Shown one piece after another: positions 1-13,085 of a stretch of 64,000 nucleotides of DNA. The DNA is from Auanema rhodensis (Eukaryota > Nematoda > Chromadorea > Rhabditida > Rhabditidae): the NCBI GenBank assembly GCA_964057225.1, contig OZ059896.1:8184001-8248000 (forward strand), written 5' to 3'. The notes under the pieces were generated by a model, which was not told the origin of the DNA, did no database searches, and saw only the letters and a list, made by a program, of their open reading frames with translations. A program made the position numbers and the translations under genes. Each line of letters begins with the position of its first letter. Within the stretch, counting starts at the first letter, position 1.

Positions 1-2811
1 AATGCAAATATAATATTCTTTATATATGTATGAACTTACAATAAACTCTTCTAGGTGCATACAACATTTATATGTTAAATTTAAAAAATACAGCTCTTAT
101 GAATCATGTAAATACTAATAGTATTATACTTTTTTCTAAAAATAAAATAATATTATTTAAATAGTTAAATCATATAATAATATATAATTCTTCTTGTATA
201 CTATATGTATTTATATTATATATACTATACGTACATCTTCAGTATATAATGTATATGAGTACATGCTTCATATATAAATCAATTAATACATTTGAAATTT
301 AAGTTTTATTATCTTATTCAAGTGCCAACAAATTTTTTTGCAGATCTATTCTGTTATCATACCGTTTCAATGAAATACTACGAAAAATCTTGAAATACTA
401 AGTAAACGTCAGGCTATTCTACTTATCGTATGTTCAATATTGATAATGGATGTCATCAGATCTTCAAGTATGTCTTTTGGCATTACAGGTCTTCAAATGG
501 TCCTCTGACGTCATATTTAGGCTATCACCAGCAGTTTATCATTAGTTTGCATCACGAGAAGTATAAAGGCCGAGAATGTGTGTAATGATAAATTACTGTT
601 ATTCCTTGGAAGTGGAATTTAATGATTTTTCAAAATCACGGGTTTTATCTAAAGTGTTCTTTTCTGTAGCTTGATATGTAGCTTGGCATGTAGCTTGATA
701 TGGTATCTGATACCATCATATACCTATGTATATCGTAATTGGTTTATGAAGTCTTTGCTATTCAAAACATTATTCCATTGTCCATCATCCACCGTAGCCT
801 TGTGTTCATATATGTTTTGAATATATAGAATAATCACGTAATATCTATGTCTATTCGTTGTCTTCTTCGTTCCATTTTAATCTTTGAATTACCATTTGTA
901 CTATCCATTCTTTTCATTAAAATAAAACTTTTCTAAACATTCCTTTAATATTTGATAGCTTTTGTTCTTCCAAAACTCTACAGTTGCATTATGGTAAAGA
1001 TAGTAATAGTGTGTAAGGGTTCATAGACTCTTCATCTTGTTTATGCCAATTTATCTTCTGAAATCTACTATTTATATTCTATATTTCATCATTTCGGATA
1101 GTACATCTTGTAGTCGTACTTCAATCTGTTTTTCTATTCTTTTCATTACTTTTTTCAACATTTTCAATGATTTCTATTCACTTTTTGTGGTTAGAAAAAA
1201 ATTCTTGTCATTCCTTTATTCTCCTCAACAAAGTTTTGACGATTTCGAAAAAAAAATGTTTCAGATGACGTTAAAGAATTTCGGGTAATAAGCGAAAACA
1301 TATCCGCAAACAACTTCTAGTTGGAACGAATGTTGTATTGCTCTGTATTTAAAAATATTAAAAGAAATAACCAAACCTTATGAGCATATTTTGTAACAAT
1401 TTGTACTTTAATTAAACCTATTTTCTTTTAAATCCCGAACAAGGGTAAATGGCAGTTTGCCACATTCTGCTTATGCCATCTGGAATTTTTCGTCGTTTGA
1501 ACCAGTCTAATCGAACTCTTTCTGTGTCTGCTTTCTCGATTGCATTTCGCTCCCCAACATCACTCAGGCCAATGTGTCTTGAACTCTCTGTTCTTTCTGC
1601 TCTCTCTAAGCTCTGAGGCTTAATGGTCTTCTGGATGTCTATCGCAGTGGCTCACAGATGCAACTTTATGCGTTTTCTCCCATTTCTCCAATCTCTCTCT
1701 CAGTTTTATCCACTTTCTCCACTCTCTTTTGCTCTCTTTGATATATCTTCCACTCTTTCTTTTCATCTTCCTCCATTTCATCCAGACTCTTTTCGCTCTG
1801 TCCAGCCGTTGTTCTTCTTTTACTTCTACTCCCACTATTTCTTTCTCTCTCTATATCTTTTGCTCCCTCTACATTTGCTATACTCTCTTCTAATTTGCAA
1901 TTAAAGCATAGGACCATCTTTCATACTACTCCGCTTATTTTTTTCCCTAATCTTCTCTTTTATATCCTACTTTTCGATTCGTTTATTTTTTTTTCTAGTA
2001 TCTCCTGCTTTTCAATTATATATTCGTTTCAAAAATGAATATTTCTTAGAAGAAATATGTGCATATTGCTATTTTCTATCTTTTGCATGAGATGATGGAT
2101 ATATATATATATGTGTGTATATGTATATATAGGAAATCGGAATTACGTGCTACTTAACAAGAATATTTTAATTTTTCTCTTTTCTCAGAAAAAAAATACT
2201 TAAAGTATATCAAGATATTTTTCTGCTTTTCGTTCCAGACCAATGAGCTCTTGCCTTCATGCTTGCTGGGCCTAAGCCTCATACCTCCAACGCTTTTTCG
2301 CTTTACTACTTCGTGTGGCTATAGTATCGATCTTTCCCCCCCAGCTATTTTAGGAAAAGTATGTTGAAACAAGCTCTTTTTTCATTTCATTGAACTTGTG
2401 TGTAACAACTATTTGAGCTAAAAAATGCTTCTTTTTGCATTGAATAAATGGATAGATTTATGAAATTACTAATGCTCTTATTTAGTTTCGTTGGACTCAA
2501 TTTTCATATTCAATTCATTTTGTTTTGTGAATAGTTAGAGCTTACTCTCATATAATTTTTTAAACTTTTATGAACAAATGTTTAAGTTTTATTATATTTA
2601 CAAGTAAAGTATTAACTAACTAACTATCAATCAATTAATTTTATAACAACATCTATTCTATTTAAATGGTGTAACAGAAGCTTGTATAACGTTCTAACGA
2701 CGATTACTCACCTATGCTTCATTCAAAATGAGATATTTTTGGATATTTTTGGATGTTTTTCAGATGAATGTATGTACATCTATCTATCTATCAATCTATC
2801 CATATACATAT

Positions 2812-2836
2812 ATGTGTGTGTGTGTGTGTGTGTGTG
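2812..2836. repeat. (TG)n microsatellite
   Basis: About 12 TG units. A second shorter TG run lies at about 11,488-11,505. Confidence 0.9.
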
Positions 2837-5800
2837 TTCGTATTGGCTATTTTCCGTTTGTTTTCCGTCTTCGGCATCCGTCCTCTGCCTTTTTTCATTT
2901 TTATAGTCACGTTATATGGACAGCGCCTTTCTCCATTGCATCGCCACGACAACGGACTAGTCGTTCAAAATACATCTGCTATCCTCCTCAGCTCAGCTTG
3001 TGTTCCTCATTTTTCAATCATTCTAGCATTTCTTTGATCTATACCCTAAAGGCTTTTCTATGTTTTTTTCTCATTTGCACTCACGTTTTCTAGACAGATC
3101 TTGCTTTTCTAGACATATCTTTATCATTATTACATATATAATTATAATATTAATATATTTAATGTAAAATACTTATTATTCAATCATTGTTTGATTAAGA
3201 AACAAATAATAATTCTGATATAGAATTCTCAAGTGAATTCTATTAAGATTATTAGCTCTTCTTAATCATATTATGTTAGAACATTACTTTTATTTCTAAA
3301 TATCTTTTGCAATGAATTCATCATTCATTACGTCACCTGAATTGCCATCTTCAGTTTTGTTCGTCATATTGGAGAATGATTCGTATCCAATCATGGGACA
3401 TCTGACGTCATTTATGTATATATTATAAATATTTCTTTCCAAATTTCATATAGCTTTATATCTGATTTTAGTCGTTTGCTAACAATATTACTTTTCAATA
3501 CCTTTTCAATTGTTTTCATTTTTTATTTAAAAATTAAAATTGTATATAAATTCATTTTTTTCTAGAAAGAATATATATTATATCTCATATTTAAATATTT
3601 ATTTTTTAATTTAATTATATATAATTTATATAAATATATTTTTTTTATAATTAAGATGTTGATTTGCGAATCTTTCGTGTTTATATTCAAAAATCTTCAT
3701 TAAATTATTTTGCTTCAACGTATTTAACACTGTTCCATAACTACTACCATCGTATGTTTTCATGTATTGGTCATTCAATCCTCTTTTTTTTGCTGTTATA
3801 GCCTGTCCAAATAATTCTTTATTTTCTAGAATATTCATTATTTTGAATCATTTATGATTATTATAAAATGCATTTAATCATTATATAAGCATATATAACA
3901 TATAATCTTCTGCAAGATCATAATTCTTCAGATTATAGTATATTTCATTTCATTCAAGTCATCTAAGGCATAGCAAAACCACATAAATCATATCGTTTAA
4001 GATCTAAATTTCTTTTATTGTTGATACATAGATTCAATTTTTTATAATCTATTAAACTTGAAATAATAAAAAATTATTTTGGACAGGTTTTGCAGCTTCA
4101 TTTAAGATCATTAATTATCTTTATTATATAAATATATTTATATAATAAATATTATTAAAATAAAGAAAAGAATAAAATATGAACTTTTATGTTTTTTTTT
4201 TCTTTTCTTTTCAAATTTTCTTCTTAAGAACATTGTGATTTCGAAACAATACGCTTTTTTCAAATATTTTTTGTTCATGTAAGATCAGTCGTACTAATAG
4301 AGACATTCTTTCTATTCACAATAACATTTGATATGATCCAACTGATCGTTTCTAATGATGATGACACCCACAACTAAGTTCATACTCATCATCTGTATTT
4401 TCAATATTGAACTCATCATGATTCTACACAGTTTTGATTGTACTAAATCGTTTTTTCAAATCAATTCTGATTTTAAATCTTCTATTTGTCTCTTTTGTTT
4501 TCTCTCTTTCTCTTTACTGGAACATCTTTCAATTTTTTCATTTTTTTTTCGCCTCTTTTCTATCTCATTCTCTGCAGACTGCTCTATCACCGATTTATTC
4601 ATGTTCCATTCAAAGTTCCAGATGTCCCTCCAATTTTTTTCATATTCACTTACTATACCCCCATCTTCCAGCCGTTTCATCTCTGCCCTTTTCTTGCATT
4701 TCTTCCACATCTCTTCTCTTCTTCTCTCTCCTTTGGCCTTTTTTTTCTTTTTCAGTCGCTGTCCTCGTTGGTCTGTCCTCATTGACTTGCATCTTTTTGG
4801 TTTTACCCATAGCCCCGTTCACCAAATTCTATCTGCTGAACTTACATTTTGATAAAACCTTTTCTACATCAAATATTTTATTTACCAAAGCTTAAAGATA
4901 TTCATGTATGCAAGAATTATTTAAGAACTTCGTTTCTGTGGAACCCATATGGTCATCAACGCCAACATTTTGTTTCTTATATGGAAATACATATTTAGAC
5001 AATTATTTATTTTAAATATAATTATTTTGAATATATATGAAGAGGAAAAAGGAAACACAGAAACGGAAAACAGAACATTGAAAAATTATATTTATTGTTT
5101 ATAAATAATATTTATAGTTAAATCTTTTGTAAAATATAAAAATTTGATATATTTTGGAAATATTTTAAATATAAATTGAATTTTTCAATTATAAGCAAAA
5201 ATGCTATTTACCTGAAAATTGAGACTTTTGGATGTGCGCGCTTTTCAATATTCCTTTTTCAGTTTTATAAAACTTAATAAATATTTTAATAGCAACTTAT
5301 CTAACGGCATTTTATCAAAATGCTACATGTCACAGCATAATACTCTTACCATATCTTTCTTTTTCTATTTTCCTCGTTTGTTCAAATGTTTCCCATCTAT
5401 TCCAATTCGTTAATTTCAAATTTTAATTTCCTTCAGAAACTTCATTATTGCGATCAAAGTGAAACACTGTGTTCTCGACGATGATGTTGTGTATAGCATC
5501 TATTGCTCAGATGATGATCATTCCAATCGTTCTGTTATATCATAGTTACAATACTTTTTTTTAACTTTTCATTTGTATTTTGCTGTTTTATGATTTCATT
5601 TTAACTCTTAATTTCGTTTTTTTTTTTTCTGAAATTTGTTTTCTATTTACTTCATTACTCATATTCTATACAGCTAGCTCATTTGTTAAGATTTTTTTGA
5701 GAATCTCTAAAGCTTTTATTACATCGATTAAAACTTATAATATAATGACAAGACAATAGAGATTTATAGATATATATTTGATTGAATATACACTAGTTAC

Positions 5801-6063
5801 AGCTATTTTGTAACCAAATAATCCTAGGATAAAAAAAAATATATTTAAAGCTTTCATCATTTTTTTTTCAGCAAATCAAGTTTTATCAATTAAGGAGCAG
5901 TATATTACACATGTTCTAGTGTTTTCAGTATAATAATAATGTATATAGTTATGAAAACTATATACTTATGTATGTGTCAATATACATAAATATATTCTCT
6001 TTATCATTTTTCTTTCAGTTTCTCTTTCTTCTTATTTCAATCTCTTCCTCTTTCCATCTGTTT

Positions 6064-6065
<2 letters not shown>

Positions 6066-6096
<31 letters not shown>
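6066..6096. repeat. (CT)n microsatellite
   Basis: Uninterrupted CT dinucleotide run on the + strand within a T/C-rich stretch. Confidence 0.95.
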
Positions 6097-6100
<4 letters not shown>

Positions 6101-6762
6101 GTTTTCTTTTTATTTTCAGAGAGGGAGAATGTAATCACTATGTATTAATCGAATAATTTCTTTTCTTTTTCATATTTTTTGCATCTATAATCAGTACTTT
6201 CTACAAACCGTAGCAACTATTAGTTGTTGTACATTACAATAACATTCAGACAATAGAACAAAACGGTTTGAAGTTCATATACATCATGTTCAGCTTATGC
6301 CCCTTCGTTCACGTGAAAAGAAAAAAACGGTTTTCATGATATGTCAAATGAATTTTTTTTCTTCGATGTAGTCGGCGGTCCTATCAAGATGTAGACAATT
6401 TCAAACCACATTATAACATAATCATCATTTAATACACACAATTTGCAGATACTGTAATGATCTTTGTCCAAAATTGTCTCTGTCATTAGATAAAACTAGA
6501 AGTTGAGTCTTTTTTTGGTCAAGAAAAGAAAATTGAGTTGTGTTTCATCCAAAATATAATGAATTATCTGTCCAATCATCAGACATCATCTTTTCGATCG
6601 TCATATCAATTTTTCACAAAACGCAAGGATCAACGAAACTGAGCTGCTTGAAAATAATTCAGAAAATCACAGATACCACCACACGAACTGTTATAAAGAA
6701 AACTGGGTGTTCTGTTGCATCATCTACCGTAGCTGTTATCATTTCATCACATTTCACAACTC

Positions 6763-6775
6763 CTCTCTCTCTCTC

Positions 6776-6812
<37 letters not shown>

Positions 6813-6818
6813 CATCTC
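6763..6818. repeat. (CT)n microsatellite, interrupted
   Basis: CT repeat with short CCC and CAT interruptions. It creates a spurious Ser/Leu-rich open frame. Confidence 0.95.
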
Positions 6819-7554
6819 TCCACCTCTCTTTCTTTAGAATTTTCTTGTTATTATTTTGTTCAATACTGCAATCATGAAATTATTACTTTTGAGAGAAACG
6901 ATATTTTTCTAGAAAAAAAAACTTTATTCATAATAAAATATGAATTCTAACACAGTTAGAGCGATTTAGATGGTGAGATCAAACAAAATCTTCAAAATCC
7001 AATTAAATTCAATTTTTTAATATTTTTGAATGAAAGATATTAACTTTATTATTGAAATAACTATTTTCCCACCTTATATGTTCTACAAATTTCTGAGATA
7101 TTCTCAAAGTTTTATTGAAAATGAGGTTTATAGAGATAAACAAGAATGAAATATTTGAAAACTTTTTCAATTTTCAGTTAAGGATTTCATATATTTAAAT
7201 TAATATTAAGAATAATTCTATAAATATATGATTCGTCACTTCTTACTATATCTCAGATGTACTTCTGAGATGTTTCTTTGTTATATTATTTTTTAAACTT
7301 ACCAAATACACAGTTCTTTGTTCTTTCAAATCATTTTGGAACAATTCTTTCAATACTGTCCTATTGGTAGTCTTCTAGTCTGATTTCATATGATTCATAT
7401 GGTCCATCCGTAGACACGTTTCGAGAGTCTGCAGATGTTAATCCTTAGTTTTTTCCAGATAGTCGTTTTTTGAAACAAACTGTTGTCAACATTCTCTTTT
7501 GTTTTTCCTTTTCAGAGCTTTAAGTGACCCATCTTTTCGTACATCATTCTATTT

Positions 7555-7620
7555 TGCTCTCTTTCTCTCTTGCTCTCTTTCTCTACCCCTCTCTCTCTGT
7601 CTCTCTCTCTCTTTCTCTCT
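7555..7620. repeat. CT-rich imperfect repeat
   Basis: Imperfect CT and CTTT repeat on the + strand. The overlapping open frames are low-complexity artefacts. Confidence 0.9.
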
Positions 7621-10600
7621 TTCCTTCCCTTTCAAACTTACAACTAAGTTCCTTTTTCTTCACAAATACATATATTACCTTTCCAGTTTGCTTGTAAATC
7701 GAACTTTTAAATCGCTTTCTTTCTCTCATCTTCATATTCTCTATTGAAAAAATATTTTTTTTTGCGTTTTTCAAAATATTTCCGGATTTGCATGAAACTC
7801 TTTTTTTCTGAAATTTCAACAATAATAAACTAATTTTAGTTTTCTTTTTCTTTTTTTTTTCAAATTTAGCATTCGCATTACCTTCATACTGACAAATCTA
7901 CAAAGAAGGTATGTCTTATAAAGATGATGCAATACTAGTAGTCAGATTTCTAGTTCGTCTTGCTTTTTTCTCGTCAGCATTTATTTAAATATATACAGAT
8001 TGTTTCCTTTTCAAAAAACAAAAACATATTGTTTCAATTTATGAACTATTAGCATATCAATTCATAACTTAAAACTTGAAAACATTTTATTTGATTCAAG
8101 TTTCATTTTTTTAAAATAAAATCAAAGTGTTTTATTAAACTTGAGAAACAAAACTTTTGTGTATAAAACGTTACTTATTCTTGAATCACAAGTTCTTCTC
8201 AAATGTTCTTCGCAAAAATGTAGAGCGATTAAACACGAAATACGTTAGCGACATCTTCCTTAAGCTGTGACAGAGTGTCTGATGAATTTGCGTGTGTCGC
8301 CATAACACAAAGTCTTCAGCACATGACAAGAAGCATTTGATTTTCCTCCTTTCTCTGAGAATATATTTAATCGCCTTCTCCAATACTCTCCCTCTCTCTC
8401 TCTGTTTCTCTTTCTATTGCTCCATAAAATGTTTTTCTTCTAACTCTTTCTAAACGTTCAAATCTTATGATATCGTTCAATTCTGAATATTTTCATTTAA
8501 TTATTTCATATATTTGTATTTTTAAATAAGAAGTATTTCATTTGTAAATTCAAATTTTCAATTTTCTCTTCTATTTTCATTTTCTCATAATATATAATTT
8601 ATTATATCTTAGTCATTTTCATGTTAAATTTTATATTTTTTATGTTTATACAACTTTTCTACAACTTTTCTATATAATTCAATGAGTTTTTATTTAAATA
8701 GTATTATAGTATTAATTAAGAATAGGGTCAAAAACATTTTATTTGAGATGTTTATACTTCCACTTGTTTCCTTCTTTCTACGATTATTGCTCTACTAATC
8801 TGTACCGAACTAAAACAAATCTGATAATCTAATCAACACAAAAAAAGTTTCAAAGAAGGAAAAATCTACATGGTATACTCATCTGTTCTTTAATTGCAAA
8901 TATCAATGAAGGGGCGTTTAATGTTTTGAGGCCGATTAGCTGCAGGACAGCATACAAGCATACGAGTTAAACATAAAAGCTTCATAATTCATGGTCTGAT
9001 GACGTCAGATTCTCTTCAAGACACAAGACGTTCGTAGACTCATGAGGACTCACGTTGTTTGCCGTCAATGAAAATTTGGGCCTTTTTTTCTGGAAACTGC
9101 TAAGCCCAGCTACCGTAGACAAAAATGGGCTTCTTTCATTTTGAACTAGAAAAAAAGACTCTCAACTAGAAGATTATTCAGTCTTTATGTTTAAGAATAA
9201 AACGTCATGTAAGTATGATTGAGGGTTTGAGTATATGAAAGTATTTGAATGTACAATAGAATTTTCGAGATTTTATTTTAATGATAATATTTTTACAAAA
9301 ATTGTTTCGACTAGCCTTCTATATTTAAGTTAATCTTTAAAAATCATCTGATATATGATCTATTGACAGCAAAAAAGAGAATGATGGATGACTAGACACG
9401 TGTGAACTTTACTATAATATCGAAACTGGATTTATAAATTGTTCTGATAAATACGAGAAAGACGAGAAATATTCTTGAAATCCATTTGTTCAAACAACGT
9501 TAGATGTAATATATCTTTGGTATCTTTTGTATATTTTAAAGTTCATTGAAAATGATGAAAAAGGAAGTATTTCCATTATAGAATATTTAAAATCTTAAAA
9601 AAAGTTTTAATCCTATTTGCTTAGGTTGGAGATATTTTTGAAATAATATTTGTTTTGTTAGTAATCAATTCATTAGATTGCTGTTGTATTTCAAACGAAA
9701 ATATTATTATTTTTTAAATATTTCTAAAATATTCTATTTAATCAATTTTTTGCTTGCAGTTTTATACTTGAACAAGTTTCAAATTATTGCACATTATAAC
9801 ATTTTTTCTCCAAATTAAATCTTTAAACAAACATACGGTAACCTCGGAAATTGTTGTACAAATTATGCAACAATCATATTGACAGTTGATTAGTGCAAAT
9901 TTGAAAAAAAAAAGTATAAAAAGAGGTTCTTGATCTCATTTCATTAATATTTATTTTATTATAATGATTAAACAACCTAGTTTTTTTTGTCTGTATATCT
10001 TTATTCTTTTTTACAATCATCGTCTTTTGTACAGCTTAGCATATTCTGAAAATACGTTAATTTGAACTAAAATATTTCAAAAATATTATATTTAGTCGAT
10101 TAATTTTTTTTTTCTGATAATATAAGCCTACGTACATCATTTTTGTGTGTTTGTTAATGGTTTTTTTGTATGTTTTGTTATTGTTTTTTCAAAATCAATT
10201 TAATATAAAAGTTTAGAGTTTAATATAAAATGATTAATCTATCATATAATTATATTTAATGAAAATATAAAAAATATTAATCATTTCTTATTATTTTATA
10301 TTATAATATTCTATAATTATAGTAATAATTTAATTATTTTTTTAAATATTAAGATTAAAAATCAAAGTTTATGTGAAAATATGCGGAAATTTATAAAATA
10401 ATCAAAAAAAATTGAATATTGAATTCCAAAATAAATGCTTTAACTCTTTTCTTCATTACATGTATTTTATGTACACAGCTATTAAAAATAAACAAAAATT
10501 TCGCTCACGTGTTACATGCTTAGTTGAAAACTTCCTCCGCAATAACTTTTTAGCTGAGAGTTCAAAAAGAATGTTCAGTAAAGACTTCTTCTTTTCTCTC

Positions 10601-11847
10601 TCTCTTTTTTTTCTTTTTTAACGTCCACCCCCTCCATATCTCTCTCTCTCTCCCTCTACCTCTTTCTCTCTTTCTTTCTGATTTTATTTTACTTTTTAAT
10701 TCTTTTCCTCTTCTTCTATTTTTTTTGTCGATATAACTAAATCTTTTGATTTTTCTATCTTTTTTTTTGCTTTTTCACTATAGCAACTACTCGTGAATAC
10801 CATTGAAGTGACATCATATCATATGATTTAACGAAAAGCTCTTGCTTGCCCCGGAGGCTATTCAGCAATCAGACGTTAGACAAATAACGAAAACTATTTT
10901 TTTACAACAATCTATCAAGCTTTTCTAATGTTTTGCTATTCAGATTTTCAATTCATGTGATTTCGTGACATTACAGTACATATTATGTTGTTTAAAACCT
11001 TAACAGTTATCAAGCCTGATATACCAGTTTGTTCCATTTGCTTGAACTCAGATTTGCAATGTTCGCCAAGCTACAGGCTTGGTTAAATTTTCATTCTTTC
11101 ATGTTCTGATGGTCTACTTACATCATATTGCACAACAGAAGTTTTTTTTTTCAAAATCACAAGATATGCCGATTGTTATAAACTTTTTCATTTTTCTCGT
11201 TTGCTATCCTTTATTTCCTTTTCTTCTTTAAAGTGATCTGCAACATTTGATGTAACTGATTCAAGATCTTCAAATTTAAAAAAAAAGCTAAATCATTGAG
11301 AATATTTAATACTGTTCTGTAGTTATAAACTATTCAATTTTTCTATTTTCTCTTCTATCTTTCAATTTGACTTCTGCCCTCCTACAAAACCGGTAGGAAG
11401 GCTAGTGTGAGATTGTCTCTCTCGTAGTTCAGTTGGTCCACAACGTGATCTTTCGATCATCTCAACGTGTGTGCAATTGTGCAAGTGAGTGTGTGTGTGT
11501 GTGTGTCTGTCTACGAGTGAATATGTTAAAACGAAGAAAAGCAGTGAAATCTGTGATATAAGATTGATTTGTTTGTTCTTCCTCTACCTAATAGGATATA
11601 CACTATTATCTATTTTCTTTGTCACCAAATACCTGATGCTTGAAAAATCGTTTTCATATTGCAAAGTACAATCTAACTCATACATAGCTTACTGAGATGA
11701 ACAATCTCGGTATGAGCAAAGAGAAAAACGACTATCTATGTATGTATAAGAAAGATGATTCTGATGTGTTTGAGATCAACTAGAAATATATTTAAGATTT
11801 AAAGCTGCAAAACCTGATGTTTTACTCTTTCTCTCTCTTTTTCTCAA

Positions 11848-11851
<4 letters not shown>

Positions 11852-11893
<42 letters not shown>
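11852..11893. repeat. (CT)n microsatellite
   Basis: About 21 consecutive CT units, about 1.2 kb before the SLC13 start codon. Confidence 0.95.
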
Positions 11894-11895
<2 letters not shown>

Positions 11896-12030
11896 GTATA
11901 CTAACATGTGATCATTTTTATTTCCTAATTTTTTATTTATTTCTCTAGCCTCCTTATCAAGCGTATGTTGCGCTGTCGGTCACCTACCTCTTTGATTAGA
12001 GTCTGACCGAGCGAGCTAATGATGACGTTT

Positions 12031-12318
12031 CACGTGAACTGATTGGTAAATCTTATTTTTCACGTGAGCATCTGATATAATTCAATTATTATCCCATTAA
12101 CTTGTCTGTAAGATAAAGATAACAGTCAATACCACTCAAATCAGATATTATACATGTATATATATAGACATTATCAGTTGTGTTATCAAAAAATATATAT
12201 ACATATGTGTATTTATGTGTATTTATAGTATCATCAATTTAAATAAATAAAATTTCTTAAAGAAAGCTTATCCTTCTGTCTTTTTGAAAAAAAAGATGAA
12301 ATTTAAATTTCTCACGTG
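12031..12318. promoter_or_regulatory. Cluster of three CACGTG E-box palindromes
   Basis: CACGTG occurs at 12,031, 12,061 and 12,313, each in a CACGTGA context, within 290 bases and about 0.8 kb upstream of the SLC13 start. CACGTG is the known core site of bHLH and bHLH-Zip factors. In nematodes, MML-1/MXL and HLH-30 are metabolic examples. Occupancy and target gene are inference. Confidence 0.35.
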
Positions 12319-13070
12319 AAACGCGCACGAACGAGATACGTCAAGCGGCGTTTTAAGCTCGAGACGCATCATCATTTCAGTTTTCAAGCTCTTAGCGAAC
12401 GGTTGGTTGCAAATGTCTCGTCATGTCAATCCTCATCAAGACTAGCACATCCACACATACACACTCTGTCTCATTCCAATATTTTTCTCTAACATATACA
12501 TGATGATATCAAAAGCATGTGAATGGCCTTGTAAACATATTTATCATATAAGGCATTACTAAATATAAATCACCAAATTATGTTCTATTTCAATAACGTT
12601 GTTAACATATTGCTTTATGTTATCTTAATGGATTTTGCAATAAACTATCCTTTGCTTTGCTCTGACGTCTTCATGATGAATCGTGTCATTGTTTTCATTA
12701 TTTGTATTTTCATACATCTCTAGCACCATACGTTAGTAACTTACATATCAAGAAATATCAATGATGATGTCATTCCTCCTCCTCCCACTTCTTCTTCTTC
12801 TTCTTTTTTCATCGCTTTCTTTCCGCTCTCCCTATCGTCAGCTGTTTTGAGCTGATGATGAACCAATAAGCTAGGAACTGCTCCTCTTACTCCATTAGAG
12901 AGTTGGCTCTGTTTCTCATGGTCTTAATCTTGAGTTCTCATGTCAAGGACATGTGCACCCAAAGCTCATCATCATCATGATTTCATATTATATATTTCAT
13001 GTTAATGAATACGTTTCTTACCTTAACAATTTTTTATTTTAATTCATATTCAATTAAAAAAAATATTTTT

Positions 13071-13085
13071 CAGTTGATTCACATT
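13071..13085 (+). promoter_or_regulatory. 3' splice acceptor just before the SLC13 ATG
   Basis: A TTTTTCAG acceptor ends at 13,073, only 12 bases before the start codon. In nematodes this arrangement usually marks a spliced-leader addition site or the last 5' UTR intron. The sequence alone cannot tell which applies. Confidence 0.5.

Larger units (their letters stand above)
1..13085. other. Gene-poor, pyrimidine-rich region upstream of the SLC13 gene
   Basis: No exon chain with a recognisable product was found on either strand. Long open frames here encode Ser/Leu/Phe runs and come from CT- and T-rich low-complexity DNA. The + strand, which is the sense strand of the next gene, carries long T/CT-rich tracts, for example 1480-2000, 4480-4860 and 7490-7650. 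It also holds several CT microsatellites, scattered TGACGTCA and CACGTG palindromes, and small islands of more balanced composition at about 2230-2340, 8920-9130 and 12,300-12,480. It is probably the regulatory and outron region of the downstream transporter, but that is inference. Confidence 0.6.

Noticed and set aside
1037-8383. Many open frames of 60-165 codons rich in Ser, Leu, Phe and Tyr
   Set aside because: They come from T/CT-rich or TA-rich low-complexity DNA, occur in overlapping frames on both strands, lack splice partners and show no domain-like sequence.
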